A stretch of DNA of 64,000 nt from Macrotrachela quadricornifera. Its lineage: Eukaryota; Rotifera; Eurotatoria; Philodinida; Philodinidae. The DNA is taken from contig JAJEKB010020629.1 in NCBI GenBank assembly GCA_022393335.1, positions 91,366-155,365 on the forward strand, in the 5' to 3' direction. The notes beneath the pieces were generated by a model. It was not told the DNA's origin. It was given only the letters and a program-made list of their open reading frames with translations, and did not search any database. The translations under genes were made by a program, and so were the position numbers. Of this stretch, positions 34,388 through 46,226 are shown in pieces. Numbering within the stretch: position 1 is the first letter of the stretch; every line of letters begins with the position of its first letter.

Positions 34388-36454
34388 TGACTCTTGATCT
34401 TAAAAAATAGACTAAGATAAATCGAACAGTCATTTATTATTAACAATTATTGGTTGAATGCAAAAGACGCCATACATTATACGAGAAGAAGTTTCTATTG
34501 TACTACACCAATATTTTTTGTATTACAATCGATGTTCATTTATTAGACTGAAAGTAAAATGAAATATTCATCACCTTGATATTAAATCGGGAAAGAAACA
34601 AATTCATCATCGTCACGTCACATTTTATATTTCTTTAAAGTCATGCTCGTTTCAAAGATTGTGTCATAAGAATAGGCATGCATCAGATCAGTAATCAATA
34701 ATGAGACGAAACTGTGAGATTTACTTGGCTATTTCCAGCTTGTATTCCAATTTGGTAAAAGAGCTAGTCGATAGTGAGAAATTATCGGATCCAATAAAAT
34801 TCGATGACATAAAAACATGAGTTGTTGTTTGTTTTTGCATAAGTTATTTTAAATTATTTTTTTTTGATTTAGATTAAATTTAATGTCAAAAATAATTGGG
34901 AAAGATCGCAATTTTTAGCAACTTTGATGTTATGGATCATATACGCCAGATTATATCAAAATAGCTAAAAAAAACATCGTACATGCATGAACATATCCGA
35001 ATATGTTTTTTAAGAGGTAAGATTCGAACTATTTACTTATATCAATAGTACAATCAAAGTGGAGGATATAGTGGTTAGATGATCACTATGAAACATCCAT
35101 GCACGTGGGTGCACACATTTACGCAAAAATTTAAAAAAGAAACATACTCTTTTAGTTAATATAATATACGTGTTTATATTGCACAAGTTAAAAACGTGAA
35201 TTTTTGTATGAAACAGTATGTATGCTGCAAAATATTAACCTATCATGAATACATCAAAGTGTCGTATGTGAATATTTGCAAAACTAAAATTTATGGATGA
35301 TATCATATGTTTTTTGCTTTAAGTCTTACCAAAGTGCCTTTGCATGCATGTTATAAAAACGTGTATATCATAAAACCATGCATGTCAAGGTGCGTGTTAT
35401 TGTCTAGCAATTATTTATAATAATTGCACATATTTCAAATAACTTGCAAATAAACGAAAGTTTCTGAAAAACATTCACAAATGTACGTGTTTTCTAAACT
35501 TTTTATTATTGAAATGTTAATTATCCAAATTCCATTTTACTGCATTTCTGAGTGTAACAATAAAGAAAGCGAAATAAAAAAGAAATACATTTTGTATCTC
35601 ATGAATTATTCATAAAGGTCCAGTTGAGTAGCTGCTTCCATTTGCTCAACGAGTGCTTAATATAATAGTCAAGGAAAAGAGTATCTTATCCATGACTAGA
35701 AATATTTTTGTTGGTTGCAAAAAATAGCGCCAAGCCAATATAATACTTTGAAACTCTTTAAAAAATATCAGGTTACGAACACTTTTGAAATACTTATTCT
35801 TATCTAGCTATTTGTCCTCATTTATTGCACTGAATAATAAAGTAGCTTTTTATTACTCTCTTAAGGCATGCTCGCTCAGTGCTTGTGAAAAAATATCAAA
35901 TAAAAAGTTAATATTGTGTTTCTTTCTTTCGCGGTTAATTTAACAAGCATCCATCATTCATTCTTTTCAAATATCTAAGTAAGTCGCTATTGATAAAATC
36001 TTTGTCGACATAAAATAATGAAGCAAAAAGATCATTTCGCCCTTTGCCAATCTTATAATATAGGATGATGTTCGGAGACAGTTTCGAAGATCCGATAGTT
36101 TTTCTTATAACTAATTCAACCGCGACTGTGAATCGAAACTCAGTCCAACTCACTGTTCTTCCACATAATCGATTGAATTCTGATACACAGCCCTGCCGTG
36201 AGAGAAAAATTACGACGAGGATAAAGGAAGAATACGAGAGTATTTTTTAAATGTAGTTCCTATATGTTCCTAAGTAGTTTTTGATTGCTTGGAATTCTAT
36301 CAAAGTGCTGCCACAAAGAAAATGTTGCGGGAGCATCTATCTGGAGAGCAATATTTATGATGTTTTACAAAATAATTTTCACCATCAGTAAAGTATCCAA
36401 TTCACTATTTAGTTTTATATAGACAAGCATTATAAGTAAAATCACGAAAATTAA
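34388..36454. other. Intergenic DNA
   Basis: No supported gene. Complementary short open frames at 35935-36250 overlap on opposite strands and show no family signal. A TATAGTGGTTAGATGATC word at 35069 recalls a tRNA 5' half, but no cloverleaf completes. Confidence 0.45.
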
Positions 36455-37787
36455 AATGCAATTGAACAAGACACGTCTTCTAATATTCATTTTAACTATA
36501 ACCTATTCTATGAGAATTCGTGGGAACGAAGAGATATGTTATACAAATAAAACATTAACATTATTGCATGATCAAAATATTCGTCAATCATTGGGTAACT
36601 TATCAATGTAAGGCATTACATTTTTTTCTTTGATTCTAAAGAATATTTGTTCGATTTTTTCAGTTATTATGACAAAGATAGAAATGTATTAAATATTCCC
36701 GATCATTTCGAAGCTTCAGGTGTTATACTTCGACCAGATGGTCAGATCATGTATATTATATTTGATAATACATTTCAAATTGGTGCCTTTTGTACTTTAT
36801 CGGCTATTCGAACTACGAATTGCACTAATAAATTACTTGATTGGCCTAATAAAACTTTAAATACTCTCGGCTCAGATTTTGAAGATATAGCTCATAATTC
36901 ATTGACTGATACATATTTTATTATACAAGAAACAGTTCCATCTATGCTTAATCCGAACGAATATAATTCGAATGTTTTTGAAATTCGGATAACAACAGAT
37001 GATTCATCTTCACCTATTAATCTGATTGAATCATGCCGTGTTATCTGGACATTTGATTCGGATAATAAAGGATTTGAAGGAATCGTATATATGACACATC
37101 AAAAGACTGGCAAAAATTATTTACTTGCGTTATGTGAAGCTAATAAATGTACGATTGAATCCATGCACGAACAGGCAGTAGCTAATCTTGGAAATGGTCG
37201 TTTAGTTGTGCTAGAGAAACATGAAGCCATTCACAATAGTGAGTTAAATATTGTTATATAAAAACAATTTTTCTTCAATCAATTTAGATTCTTGTCAATG
37301 GGAACCCGTAGGAGTAATTAATCTACCATCCAGCATTAAATTTCTTGATTATTCAGCAGTATCAACACATTCAGAAAAATCATTAACTTATATTGCTATA
37401 ACAAGTCAAGAAAATAGTGAAGTATGGATTGGTATAGTAAATGAAATTGATCAAAGTCCATTTTTTCAAGTAATACCATCAGAAACGAATGGTTTGTACA
37501 GTTTACCACGAGTAATTGTCAATGGAAGCATGTGTCAAAAAGAATATTGCTATATTGAAGGTGTCGTATGGATAAATGAAAATGAACTTATTCTAGTATC
37601 TGATCAACATAAAAAAACTCATGATATCATATGTTCTTATAAAGCTGAAAGTATTCATTACTTTTTACTACCAGATATGAACAGATCTATAGCCACACGT
37701 AATAGCAATGATTCAAGACTATTTCTAACCTCAATTCTGTATTCTTTACTTTATTTCTTATCGCATGAATTATTCCTTTTCATATGA
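36455..37787 (+). CDS. Secreted, probably GPI-anchored propeller-like protein
   Basis: Three exons with introns 36608-36663 and 37239-37287 give about 420 residues. Met 36455 opens a signal peptide (LLIFILTITYSM). The mature part has repeated beta-strand-like segments, SGVILRPDG, DFEDIAHN, the phrase GFEGIVYM followed by LLALCEANKC, and EGVVWINENELILVSDQ. Such EG-and-strand repeats resemble phytase-like or SdiA-regulated-type beta-propellers, but this is a resemblance only. Several N-glycosylation sites occur (NKT, NCT, NGS, NRS). The C-terminus is a polar NDSR stretch followed by about 20 hydrophobic residues with no cytosolic tail, as in GPI-anchored proteins. Substrate unknown. Confidence 0.75.
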
Positions 37788-38688
37788 TAAATTACATATT
37801 ATTTATTGCGAAAAATTAATTTCATTAACATTCCACACAATTTCATTATAAAATTCTTTTTTTTTACAATAAAAACAATAATGATTTCTTGAATATTTTT
37901 CTTTTGTTATAATTTCATAATAAAAGTTTAATGAAGAGAAGTAAAACAAAATCTTTACAAGATGAATCATAATTATTATTAATATCATCAAAATAATATG
38001 TATCTCATGCGTTCGATCCGTTTAGGTTATTCCATTCTGAAGTTAAAAATAAATATTACCATTTGATTCAAATTGGTCAAGTATTTTAAATTTAATATAA
38101 CAGAGTTTTTATTCCTTCACATGTTGGAAATCGTAGATTTCATTCTCAAATCATTAAAAATATATTACAATGCATGAAAGCTGCGCAAGTACGAGTACAA
38201 AATGTATTTTGAATTTCAAACTATCTTCTCTTATTCACTATTTGAAAACTAATGCCTTACTAAAGTTGAACAAGTATATCTTGAACATAATTTATGCGGA
38301 CAAGACGATTATTGTACTAGTCAAGATCAAAAATTGAAGTTTAGTCATTAGAAATATTTTTTACTATTTTTATATTCATTAAATCATGTGTTTCAAACTT
38401 GACTTATTAGATAATTTGATCAATGAGAAATTGCGATTGGATTATATCATTGCGATGAATTGTTCTAGAACCCGTGAAGTAAGAAGAAGAATGTTAATGG
38501 AACTATATAACTAAATTACAGTACAAATTATACTTGTATTTGTGTATCTCAATAATACATTTTATTATAGTTTCAATAGAATAATAAATCGTTACTTTCA
38601 ATTGCCTGATTATGATAAATATAATCTATTAAATATAAATACAATATGTATATTTACAAATTTTCTTCTTGAATATTATTAATTTAAA
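37788..38688. other. Intergenic; possible decayed coding relic
   Basis: Around 38020-38330 plus-strand frames give protein-like pieces (SEVKNKYYHLIQIGQVF, VEQVYLEHNLCGQDDYC) separated by stops and frame changes. They may be a pseudogene of an unknown family. No intact gene. Confidence 0.3.
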
Positions 38689-39615
38689 TTAATTATTTCC
38701 AATTGGTACAACTCGTGTTTTAAATCTTGCAAAAAATTTTCTCCATGCTTTCAGAAAACGAACATCAAGCGCTGCAATAATAATTGGATCTGACGTTAAT
38801 TCAATATAATTAAGTAATTGAGCAATAGTTCCAACTGTACTTGATATATAAACATATTGTGATGCAATAACATGTGGTGACCAAAGTAAAAGCCATACAC
38901 TATAAAATATAAATGATTGAAATACTAATAAACGATGATGTTTTCGACGAACATCAATTATTCGTTGAGTACTCATTGTTGCAACAGTTAAACTAACATG
39001 ATGAAGACTTAAAAAAAGAAATAAAAGTGTTAAAACTACAGGAAGACAATAACCAAATATTGTATTTAATATACGTGTACTAACTAATGGATAATCTAAA
39101 TCACAAGAACCACCTAATCGACGATAAGATACAGCCCAACCAATATTTATTTCAATAATTAATATAACTAAAGGTACTAAATAAATAATACAATGTATAA
39201 TAAACATAAGATGAGCATGAGTCGAATATATATTTGTATTTCCATGTTTTATTTGAATATGACGACAAATATTTAATGTAAGTAATATATAACCTTGAAG
39301 ACAATTTAAATAAATATCACCAACTGATTCAAAATAACAAACAAATGAACGAATTGATGATATAACACATGCAGGTGACATACGAAGACCATAAAGTATA
39401 AAAAATCGAATAATAAGAAGAAAATCAACAATTAATAAAGCATAAAGCCATTGCATTGATTTCCATTGTCGTAATGAAACAAAAGTAAAGATTGAAAACC
39501 AAAAAATCGTATGAAATAAAAATGCTATTATACAAACATATAATGATGGTCCAATTGCATCGGTTACATCTGCTGACCATGCTAAAGGAATACATGATGA
39601 TGTATTATCGCTCAT
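38689..39615 (-). CDS. Rhodopsin-like orphan 7TM receptor, intronless
   Basis: A 308-residue single-exon protein with seven hydrophobic helices. A short N-terminus with a glycosylation site (NTS) precedes TM1 (about 27-50). The Cys before TM3 (SFVCYF) and the Cys in loop 2 (GGSCDLD) could form the usual disulfide. The position of the DRY motif reads NICRHIQIKH, keeping only the Arg. The NPxxY position in TM7 reads DPIIIAALD. A basic stretch in loop 3 (RRKHHR) and a basic C-tail (FKTRVVPIGNN) fit a G-protein-facing side. It belongs to the class A fold; the ligand is unknown. Intronless receptors of this kind form large families in bdelloids (known in general; family membership inferred). Confidence 0.85.
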   Translation of the reverse strand: MSDNTSSCIPLAWSADVTDAIGPSLYVCIIAFLFHTIFWFSIFTFVSLRQWKSMQWLYALLIVDFLLIIRFFILYGLRMSPACVISSIRSFVCYFESVGDIYLNCLQGYILLTLNICRHIQIKHGNTNIYSTHAHLMFIIHCIIYLVPLVILIIEINIGWAVSYRRLGGSCDLDYPLVSTRILNTIFGYCLPVVLTLLFLFLSLHHVSLTVATMSTQRIIDVRRKHHRLLVFQSFIFYSVWLLLWSPHVIASQYVYISSTVGTIAQLLNYIELTSDPIIIAALDVRFLKAWRKFFARFKTRVVPIGNN

Positions 39616-40335
39616 TTTTCTTAGCTAATGAATCTATTACAGTTATTCACTAGTTGGTTTAATTCATAACAAAAATTTTTTTTTGCTCGAAAAAATAAAG
39701 TAGAAAAAATAGATTAATGAGAGGATTGTATCTGTGCTACAAAATGAATTCAAGCATACATTGTAAATAGTGTGTTTTTTTTTCTTTGTTATTTTATAAA
39801 AGATTTTAAATGAGATAGACAAAAAAAAAAGAATATCACAGTTATTTCCTTTTTATTCTCTACATTTATCTCAGTTAGATATTCTAAACAAAAAAGAAAT
39901 CTTATTCAGTAGAAATAATGACTTTTTATTAAAATTATTATCATAAACTATAAGAATTTAATGTTCTTACGTAGGCATATAACACGGACATTTCTACTCC
40001 ATAAAAAAATATGTTACGTTTTATGCTCATGCTGAGAATATATGAAAGGTTATATATGTATACCTCGATTATATTCAACTTTATCTTATATATTTGTTAG
40101 ATTTGTAAAGCAATTTTATTTTGTTCATTGTAAACAAAATTTTTCTAATTACTTGCAATGCAAAAGTATCCATACAAATGTCTGAGGCTAGAGTGCCTAC
40201 AATTTTGTCGATTGATTCCAACTTAATTTCACCCTCATTTTTCAAGTTGGAATTAACTTGGAATCGATCGATATTTTTTGTATTCGACAAATTTGATGTT
40301 TCACGTTTTCCATACTCAATATAAATAATCTACAT
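39616..40335. other. Intergenic DNA
   Basis: No supported gene. A small hairpin at about 40206-40270 (ATTCCAACTT...AAGTTGGAAT) creates overlapping open frames on both strands. Confidence 0.5.
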
Positions 40336-40344
40336 AGTAGTGCA

Positions 40345-40770
40345 ATGTTTCAGTATGTCGGACACGATAAAAAACGCTTGAAAGACATTTTGTTTTAAAA
40401 AATAGACTATCGAAAGCTTTACATAAGCTGCATGAACAAATCTCTACTGCAAAACAAAGAAAGCCTTCTAAGCATTTTTATCACGCTCAACACACTGCAA
40501 CATTGTACTACCATGTAAGATTATTTATATTGAGTTTATGTGTATTTCAATCGATATTTCATATTGTATCTACAAAATTTGTTATGAAAATATCAAGTAT
40601 GGAATTTTTCAGAAATAAAACTTCAGATAATTTTTATTTAATGTATCTCTAAGATATTCGAAAAAGATGTCAGTAGGCTCTACTCATTGAAATTAATGTC
40701 TCCAGAAAGTTTGAAAAAATTTCGTCAATCAATTTTCCAGAAACTTGAAGAAAATGATGATTCATCTTAA
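40345..40770 (+). CDS. Possible two-exon small gene, unrecognised
   Basis: A frame reading ALHKLHEQISTAKQRKPSKH then FYHAQHTATLYYH ends at a GTAAGA donor near 40520. After an AG near 40660, a frame reading IFEKDVSRLYSLKLMSPESL followed by KKFRQSIFQKLEENDDSS ends with TAA near 40769. Composition is strongly protein-like. The 5' end is unresolved: an upstream ATG (40348) is in another frame, implying a missed intron or frameshift. The intron would be about 140 bp. No family recognised. Confidence 0.4.
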
Positions 40771-41203
40771 AATGAATTTCTTCTTATATAATTAAATGAC
40801 AAGTTCATACGGTCTATATAATTACGTCTAATTTAAAAATTAAACTTATAATTATAAATGCATAGTCTATTTATGTGTTATGAATATTATATATATTGCG
40901 TATATTCTATATTATTTAAGTACTAACCTTTTCTTTTTCATTGTGTAAATTATTGTATAATAATGTGTTCTGTTTTTAATTAAAAGGTAAAAAAAAACAT
41001 CAGCCTTATAATGAACTTAGATTTTTCGACGTTAAGATTTATCTTTTCTGTTAAGAATATCGATTGAAATATTTTATATTCTATTATCAAAATCACGATT
41101 ATAATTATCTAATTAAAATTTTTTTTATTTTAAATTAAATAAAAAAAAAACGAAAAAGAACATCATAAATTTATAAAATATCTTAAATTAAAATAATTAT
41201 TAT
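40771..41203. other. Intergenic AT-rich DNA
   Basis: Nothing recognisable; extreme AT content. Confidence 0.5.
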
Positions 41204-42085
41204 TTATGAACTTTTTACTTTCGATTTTTGTAGATGAAATAATTTTTTTAGAATTAATATTGACCAATAAAAATTAAGTGCTCTTGTTAATAAACATAAA
41301 CCAGCATGTGATAAACCAATAACAACACTTTTAATATCACCTATATTTAATGCCATTTGTATAAATTGTGGTGCAGCTCGAAATGCATATCCACATATAA
41401 TTGATCCATAAATCATACGACTTAAAAAAAATCCAATCACAAATAAATAAGTAAAAATTTTATGTAAACGAGCTTGATTATGATACATTGTTTTTAAATT
41501 TAATGGAATTGTTGATAATTCTTCACCAAGTAAATAAAAATGACATGGATGACAAATTCGTTGTGTTATACCTAAATAATTCATTCAAAATAAATAAGTA
41601 TTTAAATAAAAAAAAAACTAACCTAAAATAAGTCCTGCAATAACTATTATGTGATGAATCAATGCTGTTCCTGTTCTAACTGATTTATAGAATAACATTA
41701 GTAAAAAATCATATGTAAAATAACCTAATGAATAACATATAGTATAGATCATAATTTCATCACCAGTTCCATATATTCCACCACCAGCTATTCGATTAAT
41801 TTGTCGTAAATTAACTGAATAATGTGCAAAAAAATTCACTACACTAAATATACATACAATTGCATGAAGTGTTGAAATAACATAACTTTTATAAAGTGGT
41901 GTTAATGTTGATGGTATTAAATAAAACAATAAACAATGAGCAATTGTTGATAATAAAACAATTGAAAATATTGGTGCATTTTGTAAAGGTGTATTATTAC
42001 CTAGATCTATTTTAATCTATTCATAAAATTTAATTAATGATAAAGAATAAAACTTACATTCAAACTGTTGATGATCGTCAAACAT
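41204..42085 (-). CDS. TLC-domain multi-pass membrane protein
   Basis: Three exons are evident: Met 42085 with a short first exon, a middle exon (to about 41618) and a last exon ending at 41204. Together they give about 250 residues with 6-7 membrane helices. Family marks of the TRAM/LAG1/CLN8 (TLC) domain are seen: TLHAIVCIFSVVNF, then SLGYFTYDFLLMLFY and LIHHIIVIAGL, followed by a helix-rich C-terminal half. TLC proteins act in ER lipid metabolism or membrane composition. The lag-motif pattern of true ceramide synthases is incomplete, so a TLCD-type protein is more likely than a ceramide synthase. The C-terminus is basic (LQKSKVKSS). The short-first-exon splice is inferred from the best in-frame join. 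Confidence 0.8.
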
Positions 42086-43143
42086 TATTGATATTGATGA
42101 TGATGAAAAAGAGAATAGAATAATGAAGTACACGTGTGTTCTTGGTTGGTAAGGGAACGAGGAAAAAAAAATCTTTCGTCATTATGAATAATTTTATTCA
42201 TGTACATTTTACATGGAAAATGACGCATAGAACGTAAACGATATATGAGAAAAGAAGAAAAAAAAAGAATCGATTAAATTTTCTTCCTCTTTCTTTGCAT
42301 AATAAGATCCGGTGTGTCTTGACGAATAGACTCATACCTCTTCTCATCGTCTTCATTCTTAAGTTATTTTGCCTATTTTTTTCTTCTCGTTCTGTTGATT
42401 TTTCGAATTTATTCATTTTAAAAATAATGATTAGATCTTTATCACTAATTTTATTTATAATTAGATATTTTATGTAATAATAATATTATCCATGACAAAA
42501 TGTTGATGAATCATACTTAGTAATGGATATTTAACCACAAAAAACGGAAGATTCTTAGAAAATTGTTTTTATTTTTAGAAGGAAATAATTTCAAACTGTG
42601 ACTATTTCTAATTGCTGTCAGGCAATACTTGACATTTTTGAGTACTTCTTTTCTATTATGGTTGTTTAATTGGTTAAATTTGAGAGTTTTTCTTATTAAA
42701 ATCCTAATAAATGAAATAATTTGTTTTTTTTAAATCGAATACGTGATAAAAATAAATCATTTTATCGTTTTATACGATTCATTTACAATGTACTAAAAAT
42801 AGATTATTGATATAGCCGTTTTAATATTTTCAAGATTGTCAAACTATATTCTGCAAATTTTGATACAATGATAGATATTTATTTTTCAAAAAAAAAAAAA
42901 AAAAAAAAATTCTCAATATTTGTTTATTTTAATCATTATCTATTGAGTTGTATATTAAGCATATGAATCAGTATGATCGCCATGTTCTGTTTATTTCATA
43001 TTTTTATTTTCTTATTTTTTCATTGGACAAAAAAAAGAAAGAAGAGTACAATCACACACACAAGTATGTTCTTGATAAAATGAAAAACAAAAAGTTAGTA
43101 AACATAGAATATTTTTAAAATGATTGATATATAAAATGAAAAA
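42086..43143. other. Intergenic DNA
   Basis: No gene seen. Contains a homopolymer A-run at about 42889-42909. Confidence 0.5.
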
Positions 43144-43650
43144 ATGAATATTGAAATAAGTCGTTTTGAACAATTACCAAATGAAATCTTATTGGATTTA
43201 TTTGAAAATTATATACGTTTAATTGATATTTATTCTTCATTTAATTTACTTAATAATGGTCGAATAAATTCAATTATAAAAATTGCTCAATATTATGTTA
43301 ATATACCATCAAAAGATATATTTCATATAAAAACTTTTTCATATTTTTCTAATCAAATTGTTTCATTATATCTAACAATGTTTTGTGATGATTTAGATTT
43401 AACAAAATTAATTAATCTTCGTGTATTACATATTGAAAAACCAACACGAATACAATTAATGTCAATATCTGAAGAAACATTACCAAAACTTTATTATTTA
43501 TCACTTTCACCTTGTTGGTATAGTATTCATGAATTACCAAAACATTTAACAAATCTTTCCATAGATTGTCATTTTAAATATTTACGTTTTTGTATTTTAC
43601 CTGATAAAAAAATCATTCGTTTTCCATTAAAAATTAATAATCAAATATAA
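43144..43650 (+). CDS. Short F-box protein
   Basis: Intact single-exon 168-residue frame. The N-terminus carries an F-box-like motif (RFEQLPNEILLDLFENYIRL followed by DIYSSFNLLNN), the segment that binds Skp1 in SCF ubiquitin ligases. The rest has leucine-rich strand-like pieces (LINLRVLHIEKP, LPKLYYLSL, LTNLSIDCHF), as in F-box/LRR proteins. Usual family members are several hundred residues long, so this may be a truncated or reduced member. Codon use matches neighbouring genes. Confidence 0.75.
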   Translation: MNIEISRFEQLPNEILLDLFENYIRLIDIYSSFNLLNNGRINSIIKIAQYYVNIPSKDIFHIKTFSYFSNQIVSLYLTMFCDDLDLTKLINLRVLHIEKPTRIQLMSISEETLPKLYYLSLSPCWYSIHELPKHLTNLSIDCHFKYLRFCILPDKKIIRFPLKINNQI

Positions 43651-43987
43651 TAATTTATCATTAATTAATGAAAATATTTTCTATTTGTTTAATCAATAAG
43701 ATAAATGAAATTTAATAGATACAATAGATACAATCTGTGTATTTTTTTTTTCTTCTTCTGATAAACAAAAGATAATGAGACCACAAAAAAAAAAAAACAA
43801 ACAACAAAAGACAAAGTATAATAATGTTTTTAAACAATAGACAAACGAATATTTTTTTTCTTCCTTCTAGATATAAAAACAAAAATTCAAAATATTTTTA
43901 TATATAAAAAACAAAAATATCTTGAATTTTTATTTTTATTTTTATTGACTAATAACGGGATATAATACAAAAAAAAAAGAATATTAT
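43651..43987. other. Intergenic DNA between convergent genes
   Basis: The F-box gene (+) and the ZMYM-type gene (-) converge here. AT-rich, with A and T runs; nothing else seen. Confidence 0.5.
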
Positions 43988-46216
43988 TTAAGATCGTCCT
44001 TGATTATTTGTATCAAATGATGTTTGACTCATTGATAAATGAATATCATTAACATCTCGTACAGTTTTTATTCGTGTTAACATATGTTCCATTGTTGTTG
44101 TTGATAATGGTTGAGATGAAAACCAAAGTGGAGATTCAGGTACACATGTTGCTTCAGGTAATAAATATAAAACATCTTGTCGACATTTAACACTTTCAGG
44201 ACATTTTGTTAAATAAAATTCAAATAATTTAACTGGACAACGAAGTGGATCATCATAATTTTCAGCTTGTTCATATATTAATTGTTGTTCTTCCATTCCA
44301 TGAATTGTTGTTGATGGAGGATAATATCTATTTAATTAAAATTATTGTATTAATATAAATAAAAATTGAAAAACAACAAACCTTAAATAAACTGATTTTC
44401 CATATTCTTCTCCATGTGGTCCAACATTTCTTTTATAATGTCGTCTAACATTTGAAAATGACAAAACTTGATGTTCATGAACAGTTTTAAGAAAAAAATA
44501 TTTTGTATTAAAATATAAAATTGTATTTAATAAAACCCATGGTGTATGTGCACCTAATTGTTTTGCTTCCCATAATAATTCTTCTTCAATACGTGATGGA
44601 CGATCATCAATATTTGATGATGTTGGTCCACGCATTGATAATGGTCTTGATGGATCACGATGATGATAAAATCTTGTTAATATTGAATGAAGTTTTGTTT
44701 GAAATTGTAAAAATGTTGAATCAAAAAAAATTGATTCTGTACGATAAAAATGTCCTTGATTTAATCGACGTGATGTAAATGATGTTAATAAACGATTTTC
44801 ACGTAAATAATATTGTATACCCAAACAAAGATAATATATTGAATCACCTTCATATTTATCACGATGTTCTTTTAAAAAAATACAAAGCATTGTATTTAAT
44901 TCATCAGCACGATATAATAATATATCAGAACGATAAAGACGTTTTAATAAACGATCTTCAATATCAGTTGATGATAAATTACGTATACGTGTATATTCTA
45001 TTTATTTTTTTAAAAATTAAGAAAAAGAAAATTTTTTTTTATATAGAAAAAAAAAAAGATATAATCTTACGTTGATAAAATTTTTGTCTTATTGGAGCAT
45101 TTTTATCTTCAATCCATGCACGAAATAGTTTAACACCAAAATGCCATTTAAGAATATATTTTGCATCTTCTTGTTTCATTAAATATTCAATTTTTTCTGG
45201 TGAATTTCCATTTGTTGAATTTATATTTTGTTCATTATTTGTTAAACCCATTGTTGATAAATCAAAATCTTCAAAATCAAATAATAATTTATTTAAAACA
45301 TTATCATCTGTTGTTAAATCTTGTTCCATTTGATTATTTCCACTTGATGTTCTTTCCATTATATGCATTTCATCATTTTCAACTTCATCTAATGGTGAAC
45401 TCTAAATAATAAATATCGATTAAATTTACACTTATCGAATTCTTTTTTTTATTCTAGCCTCGATAATCTTTAATTCCAGTATAAGAACTTAAAATGAACT
45501 CGCACATCTCTAATAATAATAACTCATACTTTTGTCGATTCCATCTTGAACTACCCAATACACAGTACTAAAAAAACAAAATACACCAAAAGATGCAGCA
45601 TGAAAAGCTCTACAATCTCTAAACAAAACTTTATTTTTAATTGTCTAGTTTCTGTTTTGAAAAAAAGAGTGAAATTTTGTGGCACTAATTTTTTGCTATT
45701 GTAAAAAACAATCCTATAGAATTTGGGTCCTCGAAAAAAAATTTTATCTTGCATATTCCTACTTATGATAGACTAAAAATTCCCGGTAGAAAGTCTATTT
45801 TCTTCATTAAATTCAAGATATTTCTATTATTCTGATGAGAGTTTTTATAATAATAATACCTTTGGATTAAATTTTCCTAAACCAAGAATATCATCATTAG
45901 GAAAAAGTGTTTGTGCATAAGCTAATAATTGTGCATCTTCATCATTCGTTGGTAGAGTTTCGCCTAATTTTTGTAAATATGTTTCATAATCTTGAAATTT
46001 TTGATCATTAACTACAAAAAAAAGTGGAAATGGTACAGGTATAGGTATAGGTACAGGTACAGGACAATCTGTTGTTCCTAAAGCTAATGGTAATGGTGTA
46101 ACAAGTCCAACAGGTATTGGTAATAAACCAATTGGTGGTGTTTCTTCATCTAATAATGTTTGTGTACCACGATTAAATGTAATTGGTGCACATGATATTG
46201 CTTTTGAACGTGTTAT
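43988..46216 (-). CDS. ZMYM/QRICH1-type protein, C-terminal part (cut by gap)
   Basis: Four exons on the minus strand, with introns 45402-45859, 44998-45070 and 44328-44381. Just after the assembly gap the frame reads ISCAPITFNRGTQT, the linker typical of ZMYM proteins. A Pro/Val/Ile run (PVPVPIPIPVPFP) and acidic segments follow. The conserved C-terminal domain (DUF3504, related to tyrosine-recombinase folds) comes next: YYLCLGIQYYLRENR, then LGAHTPWVLLNTILYFNTKY and GEEYGKSVYLR. It ends at 43988 with a Ser/Thr tail. The MYM zinc fingers expected upstream are missing because of the gap, so this is a 5'-partial gene. Vertebrate relatives act in nuclear transcription-corepressor complexes. The first intron (458 bp) holds an inserted repeat. 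Confidence 0.85.
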
Positions 46217-46226
46217 NNNNNNNNNN
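46217..46226. other. Assembly gap (10 N)
   Basis: Ten N bases separate the 3' end of the Hv1 gene from the 5' side of the ZMYM-type gene. Both genes are cut here, so the real missing length must exceed 10 bp. Any frame read through the Ns is an artefact. Confidence 0.98.

Noticed and set aside
35060..35110. tRNA-Glu-like 5' half (TATAGTGGTTAGATGATC)
   Set aside because: No B box or acceptor pairing completes a cloverleaf; at best a SINE remnant.
44521..45409. Plus-strand open frames opposite the ZMYM-type exons
   Set aside because: Antisense shadows rich in Ile, Leu and His from the coding strand's Asn/Asp codons.
45831..45850. CTGATGAGAG as a hammerhead core
   Set aside because: No CGAAA or stem pairing downstream.
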